Source: JBOGUF01 sp050696075
GTDB lineage: Bacteria > Chloroflexota > Chloroflexia > Thermomicrobiales > UBA6265
DNA: 64,000 bases
Assembly: GCA_050696075.1 (NCBI GenBank)
Contig: JBOGUF010000142.1
Coordinates: 1-64,000, forward strand
Direction of reading: 5' to 3'
Part shown: positions 9,228 to 18,746 of the stretch, piece after piece
How positions within the stretch are numbered: the first letter of the stretch is position 1
How the letters are laid out: each line of letters starts with the position of its first letter
Notes under the pieces: generated by a model
The model's database searches: none
What the model was told of the DNA's origin: nothing
What the model saw: only the letters and a program-made list of their open reading frames with translations
Position numbers and translations under genes: made by a program

Positions 9228-11240
9228 ATGCCCGACTTCAAGATCGTGTCCGATCTGCGTCCTACGGGTGATCAACCACAAGCCATCGAACAGCTTCTCG
9301 GTGGCCTCCACGAGGATCTGAAGCGCCAAACGCTGCTTGGCGTGACCGGCTCCGGCAAGACCTTCACGATGGCGAACGTGGTCGAATCGGTCAACCGTCC
9401 GACGTTGGTCCTGGCCCACAACAAGACGCTGGCAGCCCAGCTCTATGCCGAGTTCAAGGAGTTCTTTCCCCACAACGCCATCGAATACTTCGTTTCCTAC
9501 TACGACTACTATCAACCCGAAGCCTACGTTCCACGGACCGATACCTTCATCGAGAAGGACTCCGACATCAACGAGGAGATCGATAAGCTTCGCCACGCGG
9601 CAACGCGGGCACTTCTCACCCGGCGCGATACGCTGATCGTTGCCTCAGTTTCCTGTATCTATGGTCTCGGTTCCCCGGAGGAGTACCAGAATACGGTCGT
9701 CTCGCTGCGTCGTGGGGCGCAGACCAGGCGAGATCGGGTTGTTCGTCACTTGATCGACATCCAATACGACCGCAACGACATGACGCTCACGCGCGGCACG
9801 TTTCGGGTGCGCGGCGACACGATCGAGATTTACCCTGCCTACGAGGAGATTGCGGTCCGCGTCGAATTCTTCGGCGACGACGTCGAGCGTATCGTGGAGG
9901 TCGATCCTCTCACCGGCGAACTCCTGGCAGAGCGCGTCGAGATCGATATCTACCCGGCCAAACACTTCGTCACCACCTCCGACAAGTTACAGGTGGCGAT
10001 TCGCGATATTCAGGACGAGCTCGATGACCGGCTGAAGGAGTTCGAGGCACAGGGCAAGTTGCTCGAGGCCGCGCGTCTTCGACAGCGGACGATGTACGAC
10101 CTCGAAATGATGCAAGAGGCGGGCTATTGCTCTGGCATCGAAAACTACTCGATGCATCTCTCGCGGCGCCGGCCGGGCGAGCAGCCATCGACGTTGCTCG
10201 ACTACTTCCCGGACGACTTCTTGATGTTCATCGACGAGTCGCACATCTCGATTTCCCAAGTCCGCGGCATGCACGCCGGCGACCGGTCGCGGAAAGATGT
10301 CCTGGTCGAGCATGGTTTTCGGCTGCCGTCGGCGCGTGAGAACCGGCCGCTCACCTTCTCCGAGTTCGAACGCATGCTCGGCCAGGCCATCTTCGTTTCA
10401 GCGACGCCTGGTCCGTACGAACAAGAACACAGCGAGAAGGTCGTCCAGCAGGTCATTCGTCCGACCGGCCTGATCGATCCGGCCATCTCCGTTCGCCCGA
10501 CCAAGGGCCAGATCGACGACCTGATGAACGAGGTCCATGCCCGCGTGGCGCGCGGTGAGCGGGCGCTCGTCACCACGCTGACGAAGCGAATGGCGGAGGA
10601 TCTCGCGGACTATCTGAAGGAGATGGGCGTTCGCACTCACTACCTGCACAGCGACATCGACACCCTGGAGCGGATCGAAATCTTGCGCGACCTGCGACTC
10701 GGTGTCTACGACGTCGTCGTCGGGATCAATCTCTTGCGCGAAGGGCTCGACCTGCCGGAGGTTTCCTTGGTCGCCGTGCTCGATGCCGACAAGGAAGGCT
10801 TCCTGCGCTCCGAGGGATCGCTGATCCAGACGGTCGGGCGGGCCTCGCGGCATGTCGACGGTCAGGTCATTATGTACGCCGATACCATGACCCGATCGAT
10901 GAAAGCCGCGATCGATGAGACCTACCGGCGGCGAAGCATCCAGGTCGCTCACAACGAGGCGCACGGCATCACCCCGCGTGGCATTGTCAAGGAGATCAAG
11001 GACATCACCGACCGGGTGAAGGCCGCTGCCGAGGAGCAAAGCGAGTACCGGGCGACCGGCTCGTCGAAGGTCGGGGTGATCGCCGAGCTTCCGCGCGACG
11101 ATCTGGCGCGGATGATCAAGGACTTAGAATCGCAGATGAAGACGGCTGCGCGGGACCTCGAGTTCGAGAAGGCCGCATTGCTGCGCGATCAGATTGTCGA
11201 ACTTCGCCGCATCGTGGAGGTCGATCCAGTTGCCCGCTAA
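9228..11240 (+). CDS. uvrB: Excinuclease ABC subunit B
   Basis: A 670-residue UvrB, full length for the family. Walker A GVTGSGKT (38-45), the beta-hairpin region SYYDYYQPEAYVP used for damage verification, the helicase motif VSATPGPYE, motif VI QTVGRASRH, and a C-terminal UVR domain (about 626-660) that contacts UvrC. It acts in the cytoplasm in nucleotide-excision repair with UvrA and UvrC, which are not in this window. The ATG at 9228 has GGGAG upstream. First gene of a long co-directional cluster running to 18667. Confidence 0.98.
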   Translation: MPDFKIVSDLRPTGDQPQAIEQLLGGLHEDLKRQTLLGVTGSGKTFTMANVVESVNRPTLVLAHNKTLAAQLYAEFKEFFPHNAIEYFVSYYDYYQPEAYVPRTDTFIEKDSDINEEIDKLRHAATRALLTRRDTLIVASVSCIYGLGSPEEYQNTVVSLRRGAQTRRDRVVRHLIDIQYDRNDMTLTRGTFRVRGDTIEIYPAYEEIAVRVEFFGDDVERIVEVDPLTGELLAERVEIDIYPAKHFVTTSDKLQVAIRDIQDELDDRLKEFEAQGKLLEAARLRQRTMYDLEMMQEAGYCSGIENYSMHLSRRRPGEQPSTLLDYFPDDFLMFIDESHISISQVRGMHAGDRSRKDVLVEHGFRLPSARENRPLTFSEFERMLGQAIFVSATPGPYEQEHSEKVVQQVIRPTGLIDPAISVRPTKGQIDDLMNEVHARVARGERALVTTLTKRMAEDLADYLKEMGVRTHYLHSDIDTLERIEILRDLRLGVYDVVVGINLLREGLDLPEVSLVAVLDADKEGFLRSEGSLIQTVGRASRHVDGQVIMYADTMTRSMKAAIDETYRRRSIQVAHNEAHGITPRGIVKEIKDITDRVKAAAEEQSEYRATGSSKVGVIAELPRDDLARMIKDLESQMKTAARDLEFEKAALLRDQIVELRRIVEVDPVAR

Positions 11241-11276
11241 CGGCAGCCGGTTTCGCCTGAGGAGGGACAACGCATC

Positions 11277-12317
11277 GTGGAACTTGAACGCGCTGAGGGA
11301 CGCCGTACGGGTTGGCGCGCATCTGTCCTCATCACACTGCTGGTTGTGCTGATCGTAGGGTCCGTTGCCTGGACGCCGACGGCAAGCGGGACGACGGTTC
11401 CCGAGACGCCTTCGCCCGAGGCAGACGAAGACGGCGAGGCGTCGACGGAGGTCGTGGCCGAGTTGCCGCCGCCCGATCTGCCGACGACAAACGAGCAGGG
11501 ATACACCTTCCAGTTGCAGCCGTCGCTCAACGTCGACCTTGACACGGTCGACCAAGAAGCGCCGATCTACGAGTTGGAGCGCCAGCCCATGTCATTGCAG
11601 GGCGCACAGCAACTCGCCGACCGCTTGCGCATCTACTCGCGGGTTGAGGACCGGGGCGATGGGTCGTTTGCGGTCTCCGGGACCGGCCAGCTCTTCATCT
11701 CACCGGATGTTATCCAGTACGTTTCCCAAGCGGAGGTTCGAGGGGGCGACCTGCCGACCGATGAAGAGGCCACCGCGTATGCTCGCGAGTGGCTTCGCCT
11801 TACCGGCTTGACCCCGCCTGACATCGGCGAGGCAGAGATTGCGAGCCGGGCCGAGGAATCGGATCGCGTCGTCGTCATTTTCGCCCCAGTCGAACCCGAG
11901 CAGTTACTGGCCGCCTATCCCAGCATCACCGTCACCCTCGGGCCGCAGGGCACGATCCTGGAAGCATCGATCCGGTGGGCGGAGATACGGCGGGCGGACG
12001 TCTTCCGCTTGCGCGCCGTCGAGGACGCCTGGGCGCAGGTGCAGTCCGGCCAGGGATACATTGAAGCCGACATCTTGGAGGCCGATGCACCCGCGGGCTC
12101 CGAGATCAGGGGCACCGTCACGTACAACGATGTCTCCATTGCCTACACGACCGCGGGGCCGCCAGGAGGCAATCAGTATCTGCAACCGGTCTACGTTTTT
12201 CGGGGTCGTGTGCGTTTGGAAGGTAGCGAGGAGACCTATTCCATCCGGGCCTACGTCGCCGCTCTGGCCAACAGCGGCGCTCCGGTTGGATCGACGTTTC
12301 CGGCGACGGCTCGATGA
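11277..12317 (+). CDS. Membrane-anchored extracytoplasmic protein of unknown function
   Basis: A 346-residue protein with one N-terminal membrane segment (about residues 17-33), a Pro/Glu-rich spacer, and a large extracytoplasmic region with repeated alpha/beta units (about 95-160 and 160-330). The overall form loosely recalls PepSY/YycI-type regulatory domains, but no signature is decisive. GTG start with GGAGGGAC upstream. The stop overlaps aroQ as ATGA, so the two are translationally coupled, though no functional link to the shikimate pathway is evident. Confidence 0.75.
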   Translation: MELERAEGRRTGWRASVLITLLVVLIVGSVAWTPTASGTTVPETPSPEADEDGEASTEVVAELPPPDLPTTNEQGYTFQLQPSLNVDLDTVDQEAPIYELERQPMSLQGAQQLADRLRIYSRVEDRGDGSFAVSGTGQLFISPDVIQYVSQAEVRGGDLPTDEEATAYAREWLRLTGLTPPDIGEAEIASRAEESDRVVVIFAPVEPEQLLAAYPSITVTLGPQGTILEASIRWAEIRRADVFRLRAVEDAWAQVQSGQGYIEADILEADAPAGSEIRGTVTYNDVSIAYTTAGPPGGNQYLQPVYVFRGRVRLEGSEETYSIRAYVAALANSGAPVGSTFPATAR

Positions 12318-12781
12318 TCGAGCGCCGGATTCTCCTGCTCAACGGACCGAACCTGAATCTGCTGGGCACGCGCGAACCGCACCTGTACGGGTCGACGACG
12401 CTCGCTGATATCGAGCATCGCCTCCGATCGAGCGCCGCGCAGATGACTCCGCTGGTCGAGATCGAAGCGTTTCAGTCGAACTATGAGGGCGCGCTGGTCG
12501 AATGCATCCAGGTTTCAGGCCCGACGGCGTTTGGCATCGTCATCAATCCAGGCGCCCTCACCCACTACAGCATCGCGCTCCGCGATGCGCTCGCGGCGTG
12601 CGGACGACCGGTGGTCGAAGTTCACCTGACGAATATTCACGCGCGCGAGGAATTTCGACATCGTTCCGTAATCGCGCCGATTGCGGTTGGCCAAATCGCG
12701 GGTCTGGGAGCCGCCGGCTACGAACTGGCGCTCGACTTCTTCGCGCGGCAGATGGAGCAGCGTGCGGAGACCACGTCGTGA
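12314..12781 (+). CDS. aroQ: 3-dehydroquinate dehydratase, type II
   Basis: A 155-residue type II dehydroquinase of the shikimate pathway. Family motifs are in order: LNGPNLNLLGTREP (9-22) with the active-site arginine/tyrosine loop, QSNYEGALVE, INPGALTHYSIALRDAL, and HLTNIHAREEFRHRSVIAP with the catalytic His. Its ATG overlaps the previous stop, and its own stop TGA overlaps the GTG of the next gene, an M24 peptidase; aroQ-pepP-efp-accB is a common conserved order in Firmicutes and Chloroflexota. Confidence 0.97.
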   Translation: MIERRILLLNGPNLNLLGTREPHLYGSTTLADIEHRLRSSAAQMTPLVEIEAFQSNYEGALVECIQVSGPTAFGIVINPGALTHYSIALRDALAACGRPVVEVHLTNIHAREEFRHRSVIAPIAVGQIAGLGAAGYELALDFFARQMEQRAETTS

Positions 12782-13866
12782 GTGAACGGTTGGCATCACT
12801 TCGCGCGATCCTAGTCGCCACCGGTCTCGACGCGGCCTTGGTTTCGCATGCCGCGAATCGCTTCTATCTCAGCGGCTATACCCCTGAAGATCACGGTCCG
12901 GAGGAATCGGCGGGTCTGTTGCTAGTTACTGGTGATCGCGCCCTGCTCCTTACCAGTCCGAACAATATCAAGTGGGCCGAATCGGAAGCGCCGGGGTTCG
13001 ATGTGATTGGGTGGGAGCGACCGTGGGTGAAGACGGTAGCTGGCCGCATTGGCGAGCTCGGATGCCGACGAGTCGGATTTGAGGACCGGGCGCTCTCGTA
13101 CGCAATCACGCTGGCGTTGCAAGAAGCGATCAATGGCACAGCTGAGCTTTCGCCGCTCGGCAACGCGGTAACCGACCTGCGGGCAATTAAGGACAGCGCC
13201 GAGATCGCACGCATCGCTCGCGCGATTCGGTTAACCGATGAGGTCTTCACGAATATTGCGGCTCAACTGACGGTCGGGATGACCGAGCGCGAAGTCGCCT
13301 GGCGGATCGAGCGTTCCTTCCGCGAACGCGGGGCGGATGGCGCGGCCTTCCCGACGATCGTCGCCTCGGGACCGCACGCGGCGCGACCACACCACCGTAC
13401 CGGTGATCGACGGATTGAGGCCGGTGAACCGATCATCATCGACATGGGGGCGCGGCTCGACGGCTACAACGCTGACCTCACGCGGACGGTCTGGATCGGC
13501 GAGCCGGATGATCAACCGCGGGCCGTATACAATGTGGTCTACGACGCGCAGGCGGCCGCGCTCGACACGGTCCGGGCCGGCGTTTCCGGCGCCGACGTAG
13601 ACAAGGCCGCTCGTTCAGTGCTCGAAGCCGCGGGCTATGGCGACCAGATCGTCCACGGGTTTGGTCATGGATTAGGCATCCAGGTCCACGAAGCGCCGAG
13701 TGCCTCGCCAACCTCCGACCAACCTTTGCGGGCGGGAGAGGTGCTGACAGTCGAACCGGGTCTCTACTTCGCGGATTGGGGCGGAGTGCGAATTGAAGAC
13801 GTCGTTGTCATCGAAGATCATGGCTGCCGCAACTTGACGACCGCGCGGAAAAAGCGACTGTCTTAA
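12778..13866 (+). CDS. M24 family Xaa-Pro aminopeptidase
   Basis: A 362-residue creatinase/prolidase-type aminopeptidase. The N-terminal creatinase domain (about 1-125) is followed by a pita-bread catalytic domain with metal ligands Asp222 and Asp233 in DMGARLDGYNADLTRT, the His of GHGLGIQVHEAPS, and two Glu residues in TVEPGLYF and VRIEDV. It cleaves N-terminal residues preceding proline in the cytoplasm. The start is the GTG at 12778 that overlaps the aroQ stop (GTGA). Located immediately upstream of efp, the usual neighbour of this paralogue. Confidence 0.95.
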   Translation: MSERLASLRAILVATGLDAALVSHAANRFYLSGYTPEDHGPEESAGLLLVTGDRALLLTSPNNIKWAESEAPGFDVIGWERPWVKTVAGRIGELGCRRVGFEDRALSYAITLALQEAINGTAELSPLGNAVTDLRAIKDSAEIARIARAIRLTDEVFTNIAAQLTVGMTEREVAWRIERSFRERGADGAAFPTIVASGPHAARPHHRTGDRRIEAGEPIIIDMGARLDGYNADLTRTVWIGEPDDQPRAVYNVVYDAQAAALDTVRAGVSGADVDKAARSVLEAAGYGDQIVHGFGHGLGIQVHEAPSASPTSDQPLRAGEVLTVEPGLYFADWGGVRIEDVVVIEDHGCRNLTTARKKRLS

Positions 13867-13886
13867 CGGGTCATGGAGGGCAATCG

Positions 13887-14447
13887 GTGATCGATGCGGG
13901 AGAGATTCGCAAGGGGTCAACCCTGGACCACGACGGTCGTCTGGTCAAGGTGATCGACTTCGCGCATAACAAACAAGGCCGGGGTTCGGCGCAGGTCCGG
14001 TTGACGTTTCGTGACCTCCGCACTGGCGCCATCACCCAGCAATCGGTGCAGGCCGGCACCAGGTTCACGTCGGTCCGGCTGGAACGTCAGCACGTCCAGT
14101 ACCTCTACAATGAAGGCGGGCACTACCATTTCATGGACACCGACACGTTCGACCAGGTGATGCTCGACGAGGCGGCGGTGGGCGACACCACCAAGTACAT
14201 CAAGGAGAACGACACGGTCGATCTCCTGACCTACGACGGCGAGCCGATCGACATCGAACTACCGACGGCGGTCGCGTTGACCATCACCCAGACCGATCCG
14301 GGCTTCAAGGGAGATACCGCCACGGGCGGCACCAAACCGGCAACGCTGGAAACCGGACTCGTCGTCAGCGTGCCACTTTTTGTCAATACCGGCGACGTAA
14401 TCAAGGTCGACACACGGACCGGCGAATACCTTGAGCGGGTGAGCTAG
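13887..14447 (+). CDS. efp: Elongation factor P
   Basis: A 186-residue three-domain EF-P that relieves ribosome stalling at polyproline. The N-terminal KOW-like domain carries the acceptor loop NKQGRGSAQV with arginine (Arg32) at the tip instead of the lysine modified by EpmA. The OB domains and the C-terminal GDVIKVDTRTGEYLERV are intact. GTG start with a GGAGG site. No earP, epmA or epmB gene is visible nearby, so any modification of Arg32 is unknown. accB starts at the next base after the stop. Confidence 0.97.
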   Translation: MIDAGEIRKGSTLDHDGRLVKVIDFAHNKQGRGSAQVRLTFRDLRTGAITQQSVQAGTRFTSVRLERQHVQYLYNEGGHYHFMDTDTFDQVMLDEAAVGDTTKYIKENDTVDLLTYDGEPIDIELPTAVALTITQTDPGFKGDTATGGTKPATLETGLVVSVPLFVNTGDVIKVDTRTGEYLERVS

Positions 14448-14930
14448 ATGGAATCCGGCGGAAACGCTGCTTCCGCGAGTGGCGCCGTGCAGGCGCCGTC
14501 GTTGTCGGACGTTTTGGCGGCTGTCGGCTCATTGGCCGACCTCATGAGTAGCCACGGGCTGACGCGTCTCGATCTCAACCTGGGTTCTGTCGCGATCCGG
14601 CTGCGTTCAGACGGCAACGACGAAGCTCCAAAGCAACAACTTGCCGTCGTAGAAACAGAAGCTCTGGATGCCGTTGAGGCGCCAGCGGCCGAGGGCCACT
14701 TCATCACCGCTCCGATGATTGGGACCTACTACGCCGCGTCTGCCCCGAGCGATCCGCCATTCATCCAGCCTGGTGACTGGATCGAGGTCGGACAAGTCAT
14801 CGGCATCATCGAGGCGATGAAGATCATGAACGAAATCGTCGCCGATCGTACCGGGGTCGTGCGAGAAATCCTCGTGCAAAACGCCCAAGCGGTCGAGTAT
14901 GGCTCACCGCTTGTGCGGATCGCCGAGTAA
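14448..14930 (+). CDS. accB: Acetyl-CoA carboxylase biotin carboxyl carrier protein
   Basis: A 160-residue BCCP. The N-terminal ~80 residues are a flexible Ala/Glu-rich linker preceded by a short dimerisation helix. The C-terminal biotinyl domain has the biotinylation site EAMKIM with acceptor Lys125. It carries CO2 between AccC and the carboxyltransferase in fatty-acid synthesis. accC is not next to it, which is unusual because accBC usually pair; here accB is followed by xseA with a 10-bp gap. Confidence 0.95.
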   Translation: MESGGNAASASGAVQAPSLSDVLAAVGSLADLMSSHGLTRLDLNLGSVAIRLRSDGNDEAPKQQLAVVETEALDAVEAPAAEGHFITAPMIGTYYAASAPSDPPFIQPGDWIEVGQVIGIIEAMKIMNEIVADRTGVVREILVQNAQAVEYGSPLVRIAE

Positions 14931-14940
14931 AGGGCGATTC

Positions 14941-16242
14941 GTGCTTGGACAGGTTGTTTCGGTCGGGCTGCTGACAGCATATATTCGCGAACTGCTGGAA
15001 CAGGACGAGTTCCTCGCGGATGTCTGGATCGAAGGCGAGATCTCTGATCTCTTCCAGTCCCGCGCTGGGCATCTGTACTTCACGCTCAAGGACGAGGAGA
15101 GCCAGCTTCGCGGCGTCCTCTTCCAGGGTCTTGCCTCACGGCAGCGCTATATGATGCGATCAGGCGATCAGGTCGCCGCGCACGGCCGGATCAGCGTCTA
15201 TCAACGAAGTGGACAATACCAACTCTATGCCGACGCCGTGCAGCCAGCCGGCATCGGCCTGCTCGCGCTAAAGCTTGAGTTATTGCGGCAACAGTTGGAG
15301 GCGGAAGGGCTTTTTGATGCGTCCCGCAAGCGGCTCATCCCCTCGATGCCGGGCTGCATCGGCGTCGTGACCTCACCGGACGGCGCGGTCTGGCACGACA
15401 TTCAGCAGGTGCTCGCGCGGCGCTTTCCGCTCGTCGAACTGATCCTGGCGCCGGCGACCGTGCAAGGGGATCGCGCGCCCGAAAGTATCGTGGCCGCGCT
15501 CGCCTCGCTTCAAGAGGACGGTCGGCCCGACGTCATCATTGTTGCGCGCGGAGGCGGCTCGGCCGAGGACTTGTGGTGCTTCAACGACGAGCGCGTAGTG
15601 CGCGCCGTCTTTGCCTGTCGCGTGCCAGTCGTGAGCGGGGTTGGACACGAAACGGATTGGACGCTGGTTGACGAGGTTGCCGATCTGCGCGCCCCAACGC
15701 CGTCCGCGGCGGCAGAGCTCTGTTCGCCCTCGATGACGGAGTATGCCGGGCGATTGCACGAACTCTCCCTTCGCTTACGGGACGCGGCCGAGGCGGCGAT
15801 CGACGATCGGAGAATCGAGGCGGACCGCTTGTCACGGTCTTTCGTGCGTGCTGCTCCTGGTCAGGCCATCGCTGTCAAGCGCGCAACGATTGCGATGCGC
15901 CGGCGTTCGATGTCGTTAGCCATGCGTCGCCGCCTCGCCTTTGCCAAATCGGCGATGATCAACCGCTCTGAGCGAGCGAAGTACCGGCAACGTGAGCACA
16001 TTGCCCGATGGCGGCTGGCCAACTCGGTCGCGGTGGCCAAACTTGGAACCTTGAACCCACGGGCCGTTCTCGATCGTGGGTACGCGGTGCTTACCGTTGC
16101 CGACGGCGGCCGATTGATTCACTCGACCGGAGACGTTTCGGATGGTGTCGTCATCGAGTCGCGCGTGAGCGACGGGAGTTTTCGTTCGACGGTAGGCCCG
16201 ACGACCGTGCGCGGGCAAGCAAGGACAGCGGACCGTGCCTGA
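14941..16242 (+). CDS. xseA: Exodeoxyribonuclease VII large subunit
   Basis: A 433-residue XseA. The N-terminal OB-fold (about 1-105) includes VWIEGEISD and YFTLKDEES. The catalytic domain includes IGVVTSPDGAVWHDI, ARGGGSAEDLWCFND and SGVGHETDWTLVDEVADLRAPTPSAAAE. A coiled-coil region of roughly 100 residues near the C-terminus binds XseB. The enzyme degrades single-stranded DNA. GTG at 14941 is preferred because the family N-terminus starts there and AAAGGG precedes it. Overlaps xseB by 8 bp. Confidence 0.97.
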   Translation: MLGQVVSVGLLTAYIRELLEQDEFLADVWIEGEISDLFQSRAGHLYFTLKDEESQLRGVLFQGLASRQRYMMRSGDQVAAHGRISVYQRSGQYQLYADAVQPAGIGLLALKLELLRQQLEAEGLFDASRKRLIPSMPGCIGVVTSPDGAVWHDIQQVLARRFPLVELILAPATVQGDRAPESIVAALASLQEDGRPDVIIVARGGGSAEDLWCFNDERVVRAVFACRVPVVSGVGHETDWTLVDEVADLRAPTPSAAAELCSPSMTEYAGRLHELSLRLRDAAEAAIDDRRIEADRLSRSFVRAAPGQAIAVKRATIAMRRRSMSLAMRRRLAFAKSAMINRSERAKYRQREHIARWRLANSVAVAKLGTLNPRAVLDRGYAVLTVADGGRLIHSTGDVSDGVVIESRVSDGSFRSTVGPTTVRGQARTADRA

Positions 16243-16534
16243 TCTTGACGAGTTCGACATGGCATATCCTGGCTGGGAGTCCGCGCTATCGTCCGGCTCA
16301 TTCGAGGAGGCCTTCGCGGCACTGGAAGCATCGGTTGCGTGTTTGGAGTCGGGAGGACTGACGCTCGACCGTTCACTACGTTGTTTTGAGCTGGGCGCGC
16401 GGCTCGCGGAACGGTGTGATCGTTTGCTCGCCGAAGCGGAGTTGCGCGTTACCCGCCTGGACGAGGTTTTCGACCGACTTGGCGGTTCAGGCGCACCCTT
16501 ATTGGGTGAGGAGATTGAAGAGTACGACAAGTGA
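16235..16534 (+). CDS. xseB: Exodeoxyribonuclease VII small subunit
   Basis: A 99-residue XseB, slightly longer than the usual ~80. The core FEEAFAALEASVACLESGGL is followed by LDRSLRCFELGARLAERCDRLL, the two helices that pack on the XseA coiled coil. GTG start with AAGGAC upstream, inside the end of xseA, giving the usual translational coupling and stoichiometry. Confidence 0.95.
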   Translation: MPDLDEFDMAYPGWESALSSGSFEEAFAALEASVACLESGGLTLDRSLRCFELGARLAERCDRLLAEAELRVTRLDEVFDRLGGSGAPLLGEEIEEYDK

Positions 16535-16562
16535 GGCATCGAGTGGCGGACGTCAACACGAT

Positions 16563-17591
16563 ATGACGCTGGGGGACGACGAGCGGATTCTCAACGTCGG
16601 GAAGTTGCCGAACGACTTGCTGGCGCGTCTGATAGGATCCTCCCTATTCCCTGATCCGTCGGTCATCGTCGGACCGGGAGTCGGCTGCGACGCGGCGGCG
16701 ATCGCCATCAACGGTACCATCCTCGCGGTCAAGAGCGATCCGATTACCTTTGCCACCAACAATGCGCCACGCTACCTAGTCAATGTCAACGCCAACGATC
16801 TGGCCTGTCTCGGCGCAATACCCCGGTGGTTGAGTGTTACGTCACTGCTGCCAGAGGGCAAGACCACGCCCACGTTTGTGGAGCGCCAGTTCCGAGAGCT
16901 CAAGGAAGCGTGCGACGAATGCGGTGTGACGCTCGTCGGGGGGCACACTGAAGTCACGTATGGCCTGACCCGCCCGATTCTCGTAGGGCACATGCTCGGC
17001 ACCCCCTCCGCCGCCAGTTTGCTCTTGCCCGGCGGGATGCGCCCGGGCGATCGGTTGCTCTTAACCAAGGCAATTGCCGTCGAAGGCGCCGCGCTCCTGG
17101 CAAGAGAACTCTCCGTGAAGCTGACGGACGCTCTCGGGTCCGACGTCGTCGATCGTGCCCAACGACTCCTCTTTGAGCCAGGCATCTCGATCGTTCGCGA
17201 AGCCCAACTCCTCCTGGCATTGGGCGGCGTCACCGCGCTGCACGATCCGACCGAAGGGGGACTGGCGGCCGGCCTGCGTGAGATCGCGACCGCCGGTGGC
17301 TGTGGTGTCCGGTTGAATCGAGCGGCGATCCCGATACTGCCTGAGACGTCGCAGATTGCGGCGCTATTAGGTCTCGATCCACTGGGCATGCTCGCCTCGG
17401 GCAGTCTTCTGGCCGCGGTGACGCCCAGCGCGGTTGAAGCCGCAATCACGACGTGCCAACGGGCAGGTATTCCCATTGCCGAGATCGGTGTAGCCACGAC
17501 GATGGAAGAAGGCTTCACATTGGTCAGCAATAGCGTCGTCGACGAACTGCCGTCGTTCCTGGCAGACGAAGTTACGCGAGTTCTGAGTTAG
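16563..17591 (+). CDS. AIR synthase-related protein (HypE/ThiL/SelD fold)
   Basis: A 342-residue PurM-superfamily protein. The N-terminal half has GPGVGCDAAAIAING and the nucleotide-binding LVNVNANDLACLGA; the C-terminal half has the DPTEGGLAAGLREIA signature shared by HypE, SelD and ThiL. It lacks the Cys/Sec-containing N-terminus of SelD and the C-terminal cysteine of HypE, and no hyp genes are nearby. It belongs to the uncharacterised group usually called AIR synthase-related; an ATP-dependent reaction is likely but the substrate is unknown. Confidence 0.85.
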   Translation: MTLGDDERILNVGKLPNDLLARLIGSSLFPDPSVIVGPGVGCDAAAIAINGTILAVKSDPITFATNNAPRYLVNVNANDLACLGAIPRWLSVTSLLPEGKTTPTFVERQFRELKEACDECGVTLVGGHTEVTYGLTRPILVGHMLGTPSAASLLLPGGMRPGDRLLLTKAIAVEGAALLARELSVKLTDALGSDVVDRAQRLLFEPGISIVREAQLLLALGGVTALHDPTEGGLAAGLREIATAGGCGVRLNRAAIPILPETSQIAALLGLDPLGMLASGSLLAAVTPSAVEAAITTCQRAGIPIAEIGVATTMEEGFTLVSNSVVDELPSFLADEVTRVLS

Positions 17592-17725
17592 GCCGCGTAA
17601 GCTCACTGTCGTTCCGAGCGCATGAGGAATGGCTCGACGTTCGACCTGCAAGCGAGATGCCTCTCCGCGATCCGCATGACGAACGGAGTGCGTTGGCGGA
17701 CGGGGGAACAAGAAAGGACACAAAG

Positions 17726-18667
17726 TTGGAGGGAATCGTCGTCGCCAGCACGAACGGCGCTGTCGGCATAGCCGAAGCTTTGCGCGTGCTGAAGTCAGGT
17801 GGCGCGGCCGTCGACGCCGTAGTGGCCGGGATTCGGCTGGTGGAGGCCAATCCTGACGACCACAGCGTCGGCTTCTCCGGCTTGCCGAATCTTCTCGGCG
17901 AAGTCGAACTCGATGCGAGTGTTATGGACGGACGTGGCTTGCGAGCAGGCGCCGTGGGCGCACTCCATGGATTCGAGGAAGCAATCCTGCTGGCGCGGCG
18001 GGTGATGGACGACTTGCCGCATTCCCTGATCGTCGGGCACGGGGCCGATCGCTTCGCGCGGGAAGTGGGGCTGGATCCCAAAGACCTGCTGACGCCTGAG
18101 GCGCACGACATCTGGCGCCAACGGTTTGGCGGGGCCGGACGGCCCGACAGTGCCACACGGGATCGCTATTTCGAGCGGATGCGTGATCTGGTGGCGTCGA
18201 TGGCACGCGACCCGGAGATGCCCGAGGAGCACCATGGCACAGTCAACTTCATCGCCAGGGATCGAACCGGCAACGTCGCCTGTGGCGTCAGCACCTCCGG
18301 TTGGGCCTGGAAATATCCTGGGCGCCTTGGTGATTCGCCGATTATCGGTGCGGGTAATTACGCCGACGATCGCTACGGGGCAGCGGCGTGCACCGGACGC
18401 GGCGAGATGGCGCAGCGATGCTGCACGGCGCACAGCGTTGTGACGTTCATGCGCTTTGGGATGAGTCTCGACGAAGCCCTTCGCACGGCGATGATCGACT
18501 TGCGCTCGCTGGACGATCCGTTTGCCAACGAGATGAATATTGTTGCGCTCGACAAGGAAGGCAGCCGCGGCGCGGCCTCGACTTCAGCGGACAAGACCTA
18601 TATTTACATGACCGAGGCGATGGAGTCGTACGTCGAGGAACCGCGAATGCACGTACCACTCACCTGA
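17726..18667 (+). CDS. N4-(beta-N-acetylglucosaminyl)-L-asparaginase-like Ntn hydrolase
   Basis: About 313 residues of the asparaginase-2/glycosylasparaginase family. The precursor is expected to self-cleave before Thr172 in HHGTVNFIARD, which becomes the N-terminal nucleophile. GVSTSGWAWKYPGRLGDSPIIGAG is the conserved substrate-binding strand region (given in full positions, about 188-211). It hydrolyses asparagine-linked amides or isoaspartyl-type bonds. TTG at 17726 is chosen because AGAAAGGA precedes it; an in-frame ATG at 17657 lacks a ribosome-binding site. Last gene of the plus-strand cluster, converging on rho. Confidence 0.88.
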   Translation: MEGIVVASTNGAVGIAEALRVLKSGGAAVDAVVAGIRLVEANPDDHSVGFSGLPNLLGEVELDASVMDGRGLRAGAVGALHGFEEAILLARRVMDDLPHSLIVGHGADRFAREVGLDPKDLLTPEAHDIWRQRFGGAGRPDSATRDRYFERMRDLVASMARDPEMPEEHHGTVNFIARDRTGNVACGVSTSGWAWKYPGRLGDSPIIGAGNYADDRYGAAACTGRGEMAQRCCTAHSVVTFMRFGMSLDEALRTAMIDLRSLDDPFANEMNIVALDKEGSRGAASTSADKTYIYMTEAMESYVEEPRMHVPLT

Positions 18668-18698
18668 GATCAGTCGATAGCTGAGCCGAGAAGAAGCA

Positions 18699-18724
18699 GC
18701 CGCCCGTCCGATGAACCGGGCGAC
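18699..18724. terminator. Weak hairpin between convergent genes
   Basis: CGCCCG (18701-18706) can pair with CGGGCG (18717-18722) across a 10-base loop. On the minus strand a pyrimidine-rich CTTCTTCTC follows, so it could end the rho transcript. The plus strand lacks a T run. Weak stem. Confidence 0.3.
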
Positions 18725-18746
18725 TGTGTCTATTCGCCACTGACCC

